From Drosophila miranda (Eukaryota > Arthropoda > Insecta > Diptera > Drosophilidae), in the NCBI RefSeq assembly GCF_003369915.1, contig NW_022881603.1, forward strand, positions 5,873,249 to 5,937,248: a DNA stretch of 64,000 nt, given 5' to 3'. Positions 44,606 through 54,678 of the stretch are shown here, piece after piece (position 1 is the first letter of the stretch; every line of letters starts with the position of its first letter). Made by a program: the position numbers and the translations under genes. The notes under the pieces were generated by a model that ran no database searches, was not told the origin of the DNA, and worked only from the letters and a program-made list of their open reading frames with translations.

Positions 44606-45705
44606 ACGAGGGGGAACGTTGTGAGTTGCTGCGGAGACCGCAACTCTACAGTTATACCCGATACTAAGTCAGTATGGCTCTCCTGCGGCAGACGCCGCTA
44701 ATATTAAACGACACGACAAGGAGTGCGTGCGAGAGAGACAGAAAATCAATCTGAGCGTGACGTCGGGTGCTGCGTAGCCAGTGCAAATTGATTTGTTCCT
44801 TTTGGCTATAAAAATGATCTGATCTGATCCAGATTCAGCAATCTGATATATATGATCATTATCTAAGATTCTGCGTTTTTAGTTTTCTCGTATCCTCAAT
44901 ATTGTGGATGCAACAGATTTTCGTACTTTGTGGGGGCGGAAGGGGGCGGGGCGAAACTTTGAGATATACGTTTTATAGTGAGATCTAACAGGAGTGCGGA
45001 TACCAAATTTGGTTACTCTAGCCTTAATAGTCTCTGAGATTTGTGAATATCCCCAGATTTTCATCCTTAGCGGGGGCGGAAGGGGGTGTGGCGAAATTTT
45101 GAAACAAACTCGTCTCGGTCCGATATATTAGGAGTGTGGATACCAAATTTGGTTGCTCTAGCTTTTATAGTCTCTGAGATCTCTGTTTTACTCTAAGCAA
45201 AGCCGGCTATGCTACGTGTGTGTTAGAGAGAGACAGGGCGAGAAAAAATGAAATTGTTTTCTTGATTCTGGCTTTAATAATTATACGATCTAGTTCAGAT
45301 TTTGCACTCTAGAAGATATAGTCATATTCTACGATTCTGCGTTTTTAGTTTTCTCGTATCGTCGAAATTGTGGATGCCACAGATTTTCGCCCTTTGTGGG
45401 GGCGGAAGTGGGCGGGGCAAAGTTTTGAAATATTCTTGTAGCAGTGACATATCACAGAAGTCTGGATCCAAAACATCGTTGCTCTCGCTCTTATAGTCTT
45501 TGAGCACTAGGCGCTGAAGGGGACGGACAGACGGACGGACGGACAGACGGACAGACAGACATGGCTCAATCGACTCGGCTATTGATGCTGATCAAGAATA
45601 TATATACTTTATGGGGTCGGAAACGATTCCTTTTGGACGCTACACACATCCACTTTTACCACAAATCTAATATACTCCAATACTCATTTTGAGTATCGGG
45701 TATAA
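44606..45705 (+). mobile_element. DINE-1/INE-1-like repeat, copy 2 (in palindrome spacer)
   Basis: Second copy in the same orientation as copy 1, with a similar layout and microsatellite (about 45521-45561). It lies between the arms of the inverted duplication, flanked by 240 bp of unassigned AT-rich DNA (44366-44605) and 57 bp on the other side. Confidence 0.75.
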
Positions 45706-46383
45706 TTAAACATTTATCCAAGAAGAGTACGAAAACTTTTCAATAAACCAAAATTATTTTTAAGTAAGCTCTGTATCTGAAGTACTCCCATTTTTCTATC
45801 TTGTTGTAATATATATCGATGTGTCTATGTAGGCAACAACGCTAATGCAGATGACTAAAGTATTGTTAACCTGGTAATCATTCACTCTGAAAAGGTATAA
45901 TATCATTATTTTCAATCTATCCATTCATCTTCATTATTAAATTTCTAAAGCACTTGATACATCAAGTTTAACCAGCAGCTGATAGATGTGTTTAAATAAT
46001 TATGACTAGGTAAGTGTTGATATTTTATGAATGACCTTTCCACATACATTTGATTAAGTGTAAGTGATCTTGTTTTAGGAGTTTGCAGATGCTGTTTGCA
46101 ATCTCTTATTTCTCGGCGTGTGGGCTATGAAGCATGAAAATACACGCTTGGGCAAGCTCATCTTCTCTTTGGTAATTGTTGCATCTCTGCATCATCCTTA
46201 TACCCTTGCCTGAAGTTCGTATGATTATTCACCACGTTTAACAGAAGTATGGGCGTCCTCGGGAACCACGCAAAATACATGTAGAAGAACTAATTGCACT
46301 AAGCACGGAATGTAGGGGGTAATTATATCATTTCATTGCCTTTTGATATTGATTTAAGCAAACGGTAAAAACGTATGGGAAAA

Positions 46384-46603
46384 ATGGCAGGAAAATATTG
46401 CAAAGCTGCTATAGGATTTTTACTAAACAGCTTTTCCAACAGAAGGTATGTTTTAATTTCACAAATATACTTACAAAGTTTTACAATAATATTAATAAAT
46501 TAAACAATCTTTTGGCTACAACGAATCGATTACTGTCATTTAATTTCAGGTTTTTTTGGATATGTGTGATCCTTCTTTCCGCTTGGAATATGACTACAAT
46601 TTT
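46384..46603 (+). pseudogene. Duplicated 5' exons of the unnamed gene, inverted
   Basis: Exon 1 46384-46445 (MAGKYCKAAIGFLLNSFSNR) and exon 2 from 46550 with the same donor and acceptor as the left copy, cut by a DINE-1-like element at about 46603. The 5' flank is also duplicated, so the copy would carry the same promoter if the promoter lies in the arm. Confidence 0.82.
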
Positions 46604-47719
46604 TATACCCGATACTCAAAATGAGTATTGGGGTATATTAGATTTGTGGTAAAAGTGGATGTGTGTAACGTTCAGAAGGAATCGTTTCCGACCCCATAAA
46701 GTATATATATTCTTGATCAGCATCAATAGCCGAGTCGATTGAGCCATGTCTGTCTGTCCGTTTGTCCGTCTGTCAGTCCGTCCGTCTGTCCGTCCCCTTC
46801 AGCGCCTAGTGCTCAAAGACTATAAGAGCTAGAGCAACGATGTTTTGGACCCAGACTTCTGTGATATGTCACTGCTACAAGAATATTTCAAACCTTTGCC
46901 CCGCCCACTTCCGCCCCCACAAAGGACGAAAATCTGTGGCATCCACAATTTTAAAGATATGAGAAAACCAAAAACGCAGAATCGTAGAGAATGACCATAT
47001 CTTTTAGACTGCAGAATTTGAATTGGATCCTATTATTATTATAGCCAGCATCAAGAAAACAATTTCATTTTTTCTCGCCCTGTGTCTCTCTAACACACAC
47101 GTAGCATAGGCGGCTTTGCTTAGAGTAAAACATTAGCGCCTAGATCTCAGAGACTACAAAAGCTAGAGCAACCAAATTTGGTATCCACACTCCTAATATA
47201 TCGGACCGAGACGAATTTGTTTCAAAATTTCGCCACACCCCCTTCCGCCCCCGCAAAGGACGAAAATCTGGGGATATTCAAAAATCTCAGAGACTATTAA
47301 GGCTAGAGTAACCAAATTTGGTATCCGCACTTCTGTTAGATCTTACTATAAAACGTGTATCTCGAAATTTCGCCCCACCCCCTTCCGCCCACACAAAGTA
47401 CGAAAATCTGTTGCATCCACAATATTGCACATTCGAAAAAACTAAAAACGCAGAATCATAGATAATGACCATATCTATCAGATTGCTGAATCTGGATCAG
47501 ATCAGATCATTTTTATAGCCAATAGGAACAAATCAATTTGCAGTGGCTACGCAGCGCCCGACGTCACGCTCAGACTGATTTTCTGTCTCTCTCGCACGCA
47601 CTCTTTGTCGTGTCGTTTAATATTAGCGGCGTCTGCCGGAGGGGAGCCATACTGACTTAGTATCGGGTATAACCGTAGAGTTGCGGTGTCCGCAGCAACT
47701 CACAACGTTCCCCCTCGTT
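46604..47719 (-). mobile_element. DINE-1/INE-1-like repeat, copy 3
   Basis: Inverted counterpart of copy 1, at the identical position in exon 2, so it was inserted before the inverted duplication formed. Confidence 0.75.
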
Positions 47720-47993
47720 CTTCTTATGAAGAACAGATCTGATACAGATTCGACAAGCATTGGGGTAACCACGTCGTATCTTAGTTGGATAAATACCTTC
47801 CATGCCGTTAGCTTATGCTTGTCTAAAAACAGGATTACAAAAGAGTTTTCGGAAGCAGTGAAACGTCGCGCTGCTAACAACCAGTCTCCTTCGTATAAAT
47901 ACATAAGAACATTGTATGATTACCTCTTTATAAATCCAAATAACTTGTATTTAAAAGAAGAATACTGCAAGGACTTCAATTCGACCTGTGGGG
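47720..47993 (+). pseudogene. Displaced body of exon 2 of the unnamed gene
   Basis: Open frame continuing from copy 3 (MKNRSDTDSTSIGV, then LYDYLFINPNNLYLKEEYC). With the DINE-like element removed, the exon 2 frame before it can run on into this segment through FLLMKNRS, so this is the likely native continuation. Family B LTR sequence cuts it at 47994. Confidence 0.7.
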
Positions 47994-49811
47994 TGTAACG
48001 CTTGGATCAGCCGAGAGAGCTAGTTCGCAGCGCCATCTAGTGGTCGGCACCGTAATGGCCGTGGCAGAGCATACCCCCTCTATGGGCTAGGTTTGGGAGG
48101 TCACGAAAAGGGGCATAGGAAAGGGTGATAGATTTAACAGCCCAGATTGTCAACTTTCTCTGGCATTTCCCTTGTTCTATGAGAGGGCCCGAAGGTTCTA
48201 GCATGTTGAGGGGCTTGGCTTCGGTCTCTTCCCATTTTGGCGCTCGACCCGAGCATTCGTTTTCTTTTATCAGAAAAAAAAAATATATTTTTTATCTAAG
48301 TGCTTCAGAAACGAGAAAGTCTCGAGTTAATCCGGCGTTAGTTTTTCCAAGCTAGGTAAGATGGAGAAGGGGAGAAAGTAATTGGTCAAACTAGTTAGAT
48401 GATTTCATCCACATAGGACCGGATATTGGCGCAGTTTATACGGCAGAAGAGGAACGCCGTGTCGCCGCATTTTCATTACAATACCGACCCGGTTCAGCTT
48501 CACGGATCCAAAGACGCCGAGGCGTCGAGTAGATCGAGAGACCGAGGGACGCAAAAGAGGTCCAGAGGAGCAGCCGAAGCTGCGGTGGAAAATTTACAGG
48601 CCCAAGTACCCGGGCACCAACGACGCTAGCGGGAGTTGAGTGGTTTTTGGAAGAAAAAAAAACTCCATTTTCTGGTTGGAGAGCGAGCCAAGGAAGGGCT
48701 ACATAGCGCAGACTGAGCGCGATCAAGAACAGTCTGAGATTTCGAGGGGCGGCGCGAGTGGTCGTCGAAAACAGCCCGATTGCGGAAGGTCGGGAAGAGA
48801 TCGGGAAGGCAGAAATTTGAAAAGAATTAATATGTGTATTGTCGAGTGTTTTATGTTAATTTAAATAATTTTTTTTTGTTAGTTTTTTTTTGAGAAAGAC
48901 ATCGGCAGTCGGCAAGGGGCGGCGCGAAAGAGAAAAAGAAAAGGGGCGAGAAAGTTTTTTTTTAGTGTAATGAGTCGCTCAAAGTAAGTGTGGAGAGAGG
49001 AAAGTGGGGAATTTGTGAGTGAGTTTTTGTTGTGCTTTATGCCACTCCCTATCGGAGTTCTCGTTCCAGGTCCGATTCTCCTCCGGAAAGCGCTTTCGTC
49101 GGTGGACATGCGGATCTGCGGGTGAGTGTGAAAGAGAAATGTAAAAGGCTCAACTCGAACGATTTGACTCGAGTCCCACTGAAAAAGTAAAGAGGAGAGG
49201 GACAAATACTTTATATGCTTCCCCCCTTACTGTTTCTATTTCTTCCCCCCTTTCGGTTTGGCCGTTGTTAATCTTTTTATATGTGAAATAATTATTCATT
49301 TTGTTTATCACTATTATTAAGTCATTTTGAAATTCCATCTATTTTATCTGTTTTATGCGTACCTATTTTTGGGTTAGGTTTAGTTTTAGTTTAGAAATTT
49401 GTTTATGTAGGGTTCAATAAATTTTATAATGTTCTAGAATATAGTTTTTGTTTGCCTTCGGCTAGCCAGATGCCCCTGAGAGCCCCATGAGAACGCAGAG
49501 GGGTCATTCCGTGAAAATTGCGACCTAGGGATGGCCAAGGAAGGGAGGGTCAATCCGCTTCAACGAGATCGGAGGCGAGGAAAAGCGTTCGGGAACAGGT
49601 AGAAGAAAGAGCCAATTATGTGTTCAGTCGAATTTTAGGTCCAAATTAACTCTCGTCGTAGCACGCACAGATTATAACCTTGTAATAATGAGAATAGGCA
49701 TTAAGTGAGAGGAGGGCAAGATCACCACCCCACCTAGCCGACGAGCCTCCCAGCCGGGAATATCTGCGTGCCCCCTTCTCTCACTCCCCGACACCTGCCA
49801 AGTTCGTTACA
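47994..49811 (+). repeat. Family B LTR 1
   Basis: Begins TGTAACG and ends CGTTACA, a perfect 7-bp inverted pair, giving 1,818 bp. The primer site lies 38 bp further on, which is unusually far, so the true end could be as late as 49849. Short open frames inside are not counted as genes. Confidence 0.75.
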
Positions 49812-49849
49812 GTTATAAGTAATTATTAATTTCATTATTATAAAGTTAG

Positions 49850-49867
49850 TGGCGCCCAACAATGGGA
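49850..49867 (+). other. Family B primer-binding site, tRNA-Lys type
   Basis: TGGCGCCCAAC matches the complement of the tRNA-Lys 3' end for 11 nt. Copies are at 56535 and 63220. An ATG (49862) overlaps it. Confidence 0.65.
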
Positions 49868-49979
49868 CCCAAAATAATTGGTAGAACCGCATCTCGATGT
49901 GGTCAACAATATCGCAGGAACACACATCAAAAACACTTTCGATTTTTCTGGCAAACTAGATACTATGTAGTAAGCTTGA

Positions 49980-51398
49980 GAAGAGAAGCATATACGTTGG
50001 TCAGTCTGCATTCTGTGTAGAGAAGAGTTTGGATCTCAGCAGTTATACAAGACCAGGTGTGGCCACGAATTTCATAAAGCTTGCATAGTGCCATATTCGA
50101 GGGAAAATGCCAAATGTCCTAGGTGTGGAAGAGTCACTTTTGACTTGCAAGGCGGCGCATCGGGCTCGGGCATGCAAACCGCCAAACAGCAGGCAGGAGG
50201 CAAAGAAAAAGCTTCAGGCACCCCAGCGGCGGGAGCACCCGTTAATAACCCAGGGTCGGCTCCAGTGGATAGCGGGAATATAGGGATCATGATTACCCAA
50301 GCAGTGCGGGCCATGCAAAACGACCTTTTATCCCAGTTGTCGGAGCAGATGGCGCAAATAATACAAACCAATGTCGCTGCTCATCTTCAACTGACTGGCC
50401 GAGATCATCATACTCGAAACTTAGCTCAGGACCATAGTTCGCAGGGTCAGGAAGCAGGCGGAGGCCGAGAATCGACAGGATTTTACAGAGAGGGCAGAGA
50501 CACTCCTAGAAGTTTAGCTTCCGACCTGTCCCAAAGGCCGGACAAGGTCGTACACATTATGAATGGTTGGAAGCTACGATTTAGCGGGAATGCGGAAGGA
50601 ATTAGCGTTGATAATTTTATCTATAGAATAGAAGCTCTTACCCATTCAACGCTGGAAAGCAACTTCGCGGTGCTATGTAGCAACGCTAGCATCCTCTTTG
50701 ACGGAAAGGCTCGTGAATTCTTTTGGAGGTTTCATAAGTCAGTGGTAGTTGTACGATGGGACTTGCTTTGTCAGGCATTAAGGAAACAGTTCCGAGACAC
50801 TCGCACGGATGTGGACATTCGAGAAGCGATCAGGGACCGGAAGCAAAAAGAAAAGGAAGGGTTCGATGCTTTTTATGACGCCATAGTTCAGCTAATGGAT
50901 AGTTTAGAGTCTCCCTTGTCAGAAAAGTCTGTGGTAGACATACTGCGAAGGAATTTGAGGCCCGAAGTAAGGCACGAGTTGCTTAATATAAACATAACTT
51001 CGGTTGGGGAGCTCAGGGAAATATGCAGACGAAGAGAGAGTTTCCTGGATGACGTGAGACGGAATTATGGTTATCAAAAGAGTGTCCCTTTCCGTAGGCA
51101 AGTGGCTGAGTTGGTGGAGGAGCACATGTCTGATGACGCAACGGAGTTTTCCGAAGGGGAGGGCGAAGGCGAAATAGGAGCGTTGGCCTTGGTATGTTGG
51201 AACTGCCATAAGGAAGGACATCGGTACCAGGATTGCGAATCCAAACGCAAGATCTTTTGCTATGGGTGTGGCATTCCAAACATTTACAAACCAGCTTGTG
51301 AAAAATGTCAGAAAAAAAACGGCAGGGCGAGCACACAGCCTCGTCAGCTTCAAAGTGTGCTTCGCCAAAAATCCGCGAACCCAGACGCCAGCCAGTAG
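49980..51398 (+). CDS. Family B Gag, copy B1, with RING-H2 finger
   Basis: Open from after a TGA at 49977 to TAG at 51396-51398. 50007-50126 encodes a RING-H2 finger, C-x2-C-x13-C-x-H-x2-H-x2-C-x10-C-x2-C (CILC...CGHEFHKAC...CPRC). A capsid core follows (RPDKVVHIMNGW to ICRRRESFLDDV), then an acidic stretch, a CCHC knuckle (CWNCHKEGHRYQDC) and a C-x2-C-x8-C-x2-C cluster. No ATG precedes the finger in this frame: the first Met codon is 50173, and an upstream ATG at 49862 opens a different frame ending at 50018. So synthesis of the finger needs splicing, a +1 shift or a non-AUG start (for example GTG at 50088 would leave the finger out). The capsid region is intact, unlike in family A. Confidence 0.85.
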   Translation, partial: EEKHIRWSVCILCREEFGSQQLYKTRCGHEFHKACIVPYSRENAKCPRCGRVTFDLQGGASGSGMQTAKQQAGGKEKASGTPAAGAPVNNPGSAPVDSGNIGIMITQAVRAMQNDLLSQLSEQMAQIIQTNVAAHLQLTGRDHHTRNLAQDHSSQGQEAGGGRESTGFYREGRDTPRSLASDLSQRPDKVVHIMNGWKLRFSGNAEGISVDNFIYRIEALTHSTLESNFAVLCSNASILFDGKAREFFWRFHKSVVVVRWDLLCQALRKQFRDTRTDVDIREAIRDRKQKEKEGFDAFYDAIVQLMDSLESPLSEKSVVDILRRNLRPEVRHELLNINITSVGELREICRRRESFLDDVRRNYGYQKSVPFRRQVAELVEEHMSDDATEFSEGEGEGEIGALALVCWNCHKEGHRYQDCESKRKIFCYGCGIPNIYKPACEKCQKKNGRASTQPRQLQSVLRQKSANPDASQ

Positions 51399-54247
51399 GA
51401 AAGCAACACCAGGCAGTTATAGATACAACCATTCCAGTCCAGTCCGTCAGTAGTGTAGCAACAAATTTATGGCACAATTTCATTAATTCTCATTCAGATG
51501 CAGAGGCTGCAGAAACACTGTTCCGTCGTAAATCCAATTCAAGACACTCCAAACGGATGAGATCATTTTGGAAGGCAGCTAAATCAATAAATGCGATTAG
51601 GTACAAAGAGCTAGATAAACGTCCGTACGCAGAGGTAAACATTTTTGAGCGGCCAGTGCTTGGGTTGTTAGATACGGGGGCAGCGATGAGTGTAGTTGGT
51701 GGGAATTTGGCTAAACAAATAATCACCAGTAGGATTCCATTTAAACGGGGAATCTCAGTTGCTCATACTGCAGATGGCAAGCGGCAGGAGGTTCTGGGGC
51801 GATTGAGAACTCCAGTCACCTATGATAAGGTTGTGAAGGACTTGGAACTACATATCATTCCGTCGCTTAGCCAGGACTTATATCTAGGAATCGATTTTTG
51901 GTCCACGTTCAATTTATTACCTCCGGAGATGCAGGTAGCAGAAATTTGTCAGGAATCGCATGAACTAACTCTAAGCCAGAAAGAGGATTTGCAGAAGGTT
52001 GTGTCGGGATTTCCATCCTTTGCAGTCTCTGGTTTGGGTAGAACATCGGTTTTGTCGCACTCGATCGATGCAGGAGATGCCAAGCCCGTAAAACAACGGC
52101 ATTTTCCCGTGTCACCAGCAGTGGAGAAATTGCTGTATTCTGAAGTGGACAGGATGCTCAAATTAGGAGTTATTGAGGAATCTGATAGCGCCTGGTCCTC
52201 TCCAGTTGTGCTAGTCCAGAAACCGGGAAAGGTTAGACTTTGCCTAGACAGCCGGAAGGTCAATGCCGTTACACGAAAGGATGCCTATCCGTTGCCGCAA
52301 ATAGACGGTATACTAAGTCGCCTCCCCAGAGCAATGTTCATCTCAAGTCTGGATCTCAAGGATGCTTATTGGCAGATACCCTTGGATCCGGAGTCTCGGG
52401 ACAAAACTGCTTTCACAATTCCGGGTAAACCTCTATATCAGTTCAAGGTCATGCCGTTCGGTCTCACCAACGCGTCGCAAACCATGACCAGATTGATGGA
52501 CAAGGTGATCCCGGCGGAACTTCACAATGAAGTCTTCGTCTACTTGGATGACTTGTTAATCGTTTCCGATAGCTTTGAGTCGCATCTAAAGGTATTGAGA
52601 GTTGTAGCGCAGCATGTTCGATTGGCCGGATTAACGCTTAACGTGGAAAAGAGCAAATTCTGTATGCGTTCGGTGAAGTATCTTGGTCATATCGTCGGGG
52701 AGGGTGTCATTCGAACGGATCCCGGGAAAATTTCGGCCATGATGGACTTTCCAGTACCGAACTCTCTGAAAGCCTTACGAAAATTCCTTGGAATGGTTGG
52801 ATGGTATCGTAAATTTATAGCAAATTTTGCGTCGATAGCTTCCCCTCTCACTGACTTGCTGAAACCTAAGTGCAGATTTGTCATGACACCAGAAGGACGT
52901 ACAGCGTTCGAGGAACTTAAAAAATGGTTGTGCTCTGCGCCAGTTCTTCGCAGTCCGGATTTCAACCAGCCGTTCTTTGTGCATTGCGATGCCAGCAAAT
53001 CAGGAGTTGGGGGCGTCTTGGTTCAAAAGACTCCAGAGGGAGACGAATTTCCGATAGCTTTTGTGTCGAAAAAACTTAATAAGGCGCAAAGAAATTATTC
53101 TGTGACCGAGCAAGAGTGTCTGGCGGCAATCGTTTGCATCAACCGTTTCAGAGCCTACATTGAAGGGCATGATTTTACGGTTATCACCGATCATGCATCA
53201 CTGAAATGGCTCATGACTCAGACGGATCTACATTCGCGGCTAGCCCGATGGGCATTAAAGTTACAGGGCTTTAACTTCAAAATTGAACACCGGAGTGGTC
53301 GTTTAAATGTTGTACCCGATGCCTTGTCCAGAGTCAATGAAGAAGATTTGGCGGCCGTGGATGTTGGTTATGGTCAAGCAGTTGATCTCGAGTCCCCAGC
53401 TTTTAAGTTCGCCGAGTATGTAGAACTGGCAAGCAGAATAAAAGCCAATGACGTTAACCTGCCGGATCTGAGGGTGGTCGAAGGTCTTGTGTACAGGAAG
53501 TGTGATTTCGCCACAGGGAGTACTCTTCATGATAATTTTATCTGGAAGTTATGGATCCCACAGAGTCTTATTCCAGAGGTATTAGCCAATGCTCACGACC
53601 ATCCCTTAGCATCGCATGGGGGAGTTCATAAGACTTTAGAGCGAGTGCGACAGTTTCTCTATTGGCCAAGTTTAGTCAAAGATGTAAAAGCATATGTACT
53701 CGCGTGCGACACGTGCAAATCTACTAAAGCACCGAACTCTGTCCATCGACCCCCGATGGGAGTGGCACCTGAGTCGCAGAGGTTTTTCCAAAAGCTATAC
53801 GTCGACTTTCTAGGCCCGTATCCACGCTCAAAAAGCGGGAACATTGGTATATTTATAGTGTTAGATCACTATTCAAAGTTCGTCTTTCTGAAATCTGTTA
53901 AAAAACTAACGGCTGATCTTGTGATCAAGTATCTGCAGCAAGATCTGTTTCATACTTTTGGCTTTCCGGAGATCATTGTATCGGACAATGGCTCTCAATT
54001 TAAGTCGGAAGTTTTCCAGAAGTTTCTCAAGGCGCACAAGATATCACATACGGCCACAGCAGTATACTCTCCGCAGTCGAATGCGTCAGAGCGAGTAAAC
54101 CGGTCGGTAATTGCCGCCATTCGCTCATACGTGAGGGCAGATCAGAAAAATTGGGACGAGGAGCTGAGCAGTATCTGTTGCGCATTGCGACCATTCCAGC
54201 CTCGGAACTTCGCCGTATTATGTGGTATTTGGGCAACAGTTCGTTAG
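51305..54247 (+). CDS. Family B Pol, copy B1 (protease, RT, RNase H, most of integrase)
   Basis: 980 codons in the -1 frame to gag. Protease LLDTGAAMSVVGG (catalytic Asp 123); reverse transcriptase with KVRLCLDSRKVN and YLDD (413-416); RNase H with HCDAS (Asp 562), TEQEC and TDHAS; integrase zinc region HDHPLASHGGVHKT...CDTCK, catalytic Asp 834, Asp 894 and Glu 929. Every catalytic residue is present. After CALR near 54190 the frame is lost by a small indel: the family-typical TSPYYVVFGQQ follows in another frame. So this product ends early and out of frame (IWATVR), lacking the integrase C-terminus. Confidence 0.88.
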   Translation: MSEKKRQGEHTASSASKCASPKIREPRRQPVGKQHQAVIDTTIPVQSVSSVATNLWHNFINSHSDAEAAETLFRRKSNSRHSKRMRSFWKAAKSINAIRYKELDKRPYAEVNIFERPVLGLLDTGAAMSVVGGNLAKQIITSRIPFKRGISVAHTADGKRQEVLGRLRTPVTYDKVVKDLELHIIPSLSQDLYLGIDFWSTFNLLPPEMQVAEICQESHELTLSQKEDLQKVVSGFPSFAVSGLGRTSVLSHSIDAGDAKPVKQRHFPVSPAVEKLLYSEVDRMLKLGVIEESDSAWSSPVVLVQKPGKVRLCLDSRKVNAVTRKDAYPLPQIDGILSRLPRAMFISSLDLKDAYWQIPLDPESRDKTAFTIPGKPLYQFKVMPFGLTNASQTMTRLMDKVIPAELHNEVFVYLDDLLIVSDSFESHLKVLRVVAQHVRLAGLTLNVEKSKFCMRSVKYLGHIVGEGVIRTDPGKISAMMDFPVPNSLKALRKFLGMVGWYRKFIANFASIASPLTDLLKPKCRFVMTPEGRTAFEELKKWLCSAPVLRSPDFNQPFFVHCDASKSGVGGVLVQKTPEGDEFPIAFVSKKLNKAQRNYSVTEQECLAAIVCINRFRAYIEGHDFTVITDHASLKWLMTQTDLHSRLARWALKLQGFNFKIEHRSGRLNVVPDALSRVNEEDLAAVDVGYGQAVDLESPAFKFAEYVELASRIKANDVNLPDLRVVEGLVYRKCDFATGSTLHDNFIWKLWIPQSLIPEVLANAHDHPLASHGGVHKTLERVRQFLYWPSLVKDVKAYVLACDTCKSTKAPNSVHRPPMGVAPESQRFFQKLYVDFLGPYPRSKSGNIGIFIVLDHYSKFVFLKSVKKLTADLVIKYLQQDLFHTFGFPEIIVSDNGSQFKSEVFQKFLKAHKISHTATAVYSPQSNASERVNRSVIAAIRSYVRADQKNWDEELSSICCALRPFQPRNFAVLCGIWATVR
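51314..51320 (+). other. B1 gag-pol -1 frameshift heptamer
   Basis: Gag codons CAG AAA AAA AAC contain A AAA AAC in the zero frame. After slippage the pol frame reads on from CGG at 51320, matching the overlap (51305-51398). Copy at 57999-58005. Confidence 0.8.
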
Positions 54248-54611
54248 CTCCGGGGAAACATACAAAATTCTGAGAGCTCTTCGATTGTTGGAGGATAAAG
54301 CCCTAGTGTTTTCCAAGGAGGATTCGTTAGAGTTGGTACGTAGCAAGGCTTTAACGATAATGGAGAAGCAAAGGGCGAAAAACGAACGGATTTACAATTT
54401 GAGATCAAGGGAGATTTCGTATCAAGTGGGCCAAGAGGTGTTCAGAAAGAACTTCAAGCAGAGTAACTTCCAGGCTGGCTATAGTGCCAAACTGGGCCCA
54501 GCATATGTGAAGGCCAGAATACGCAAGAAAATAGGGAATGCTTACTATGAATTAGAGGATCTGCAAGGACGGTCTATTGGTCGATACCACGCGAAAGACT
54601 TAAAACAATAG
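54222..54611 (+). pseudogene. B1 integrase C-terminus, out of frame
   Basis: 129 codons homologous to the end of family A integrase (MVFGQQFVSSGETYKIL to YHAKDLKQ). This basic C-terminal part binds DNA in related integrases. It is separated from pol by the frame lesion at about 54190-54220. It has no independent start signal. Confidence 0.85.
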
Positions 54612-54665
54612 CTGATCCGCGCAGTTTGGGATCCGACTTGTGTGATACCACTAAGTCAGATCTTC

Positions 54666-54678
54666 GGCGGGGGGTATT
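54666..54678 (+). other. Family B polypurine tract
   Basis: GGCGGGGGGTATT just before LTR 2; the second copy is at 61351-61363. Confidence 0.75.

Larger units (their letters stand above)
45763..47719. repeat. Right arm of large inverted duplication
   Basis: Pairs with 42400-44365. The spacer between arms is about 1.4 kb. Confidence 0.92.

Noticed and set aside
48426..48864. Small genes in the family B LTR (open frames of 60-100 codons on both strands, repeated three times)
   Set aside because: They recur only because the LTR recurs, show no known domain, and overlap each other in opposite frames.
54612..54678. An env gene downstream of family B pol
   Set aside because: Only 67 bp, including the purine tract, separate the integrase stop and the next LTR. 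Family A is likewise tight (12836-12903).
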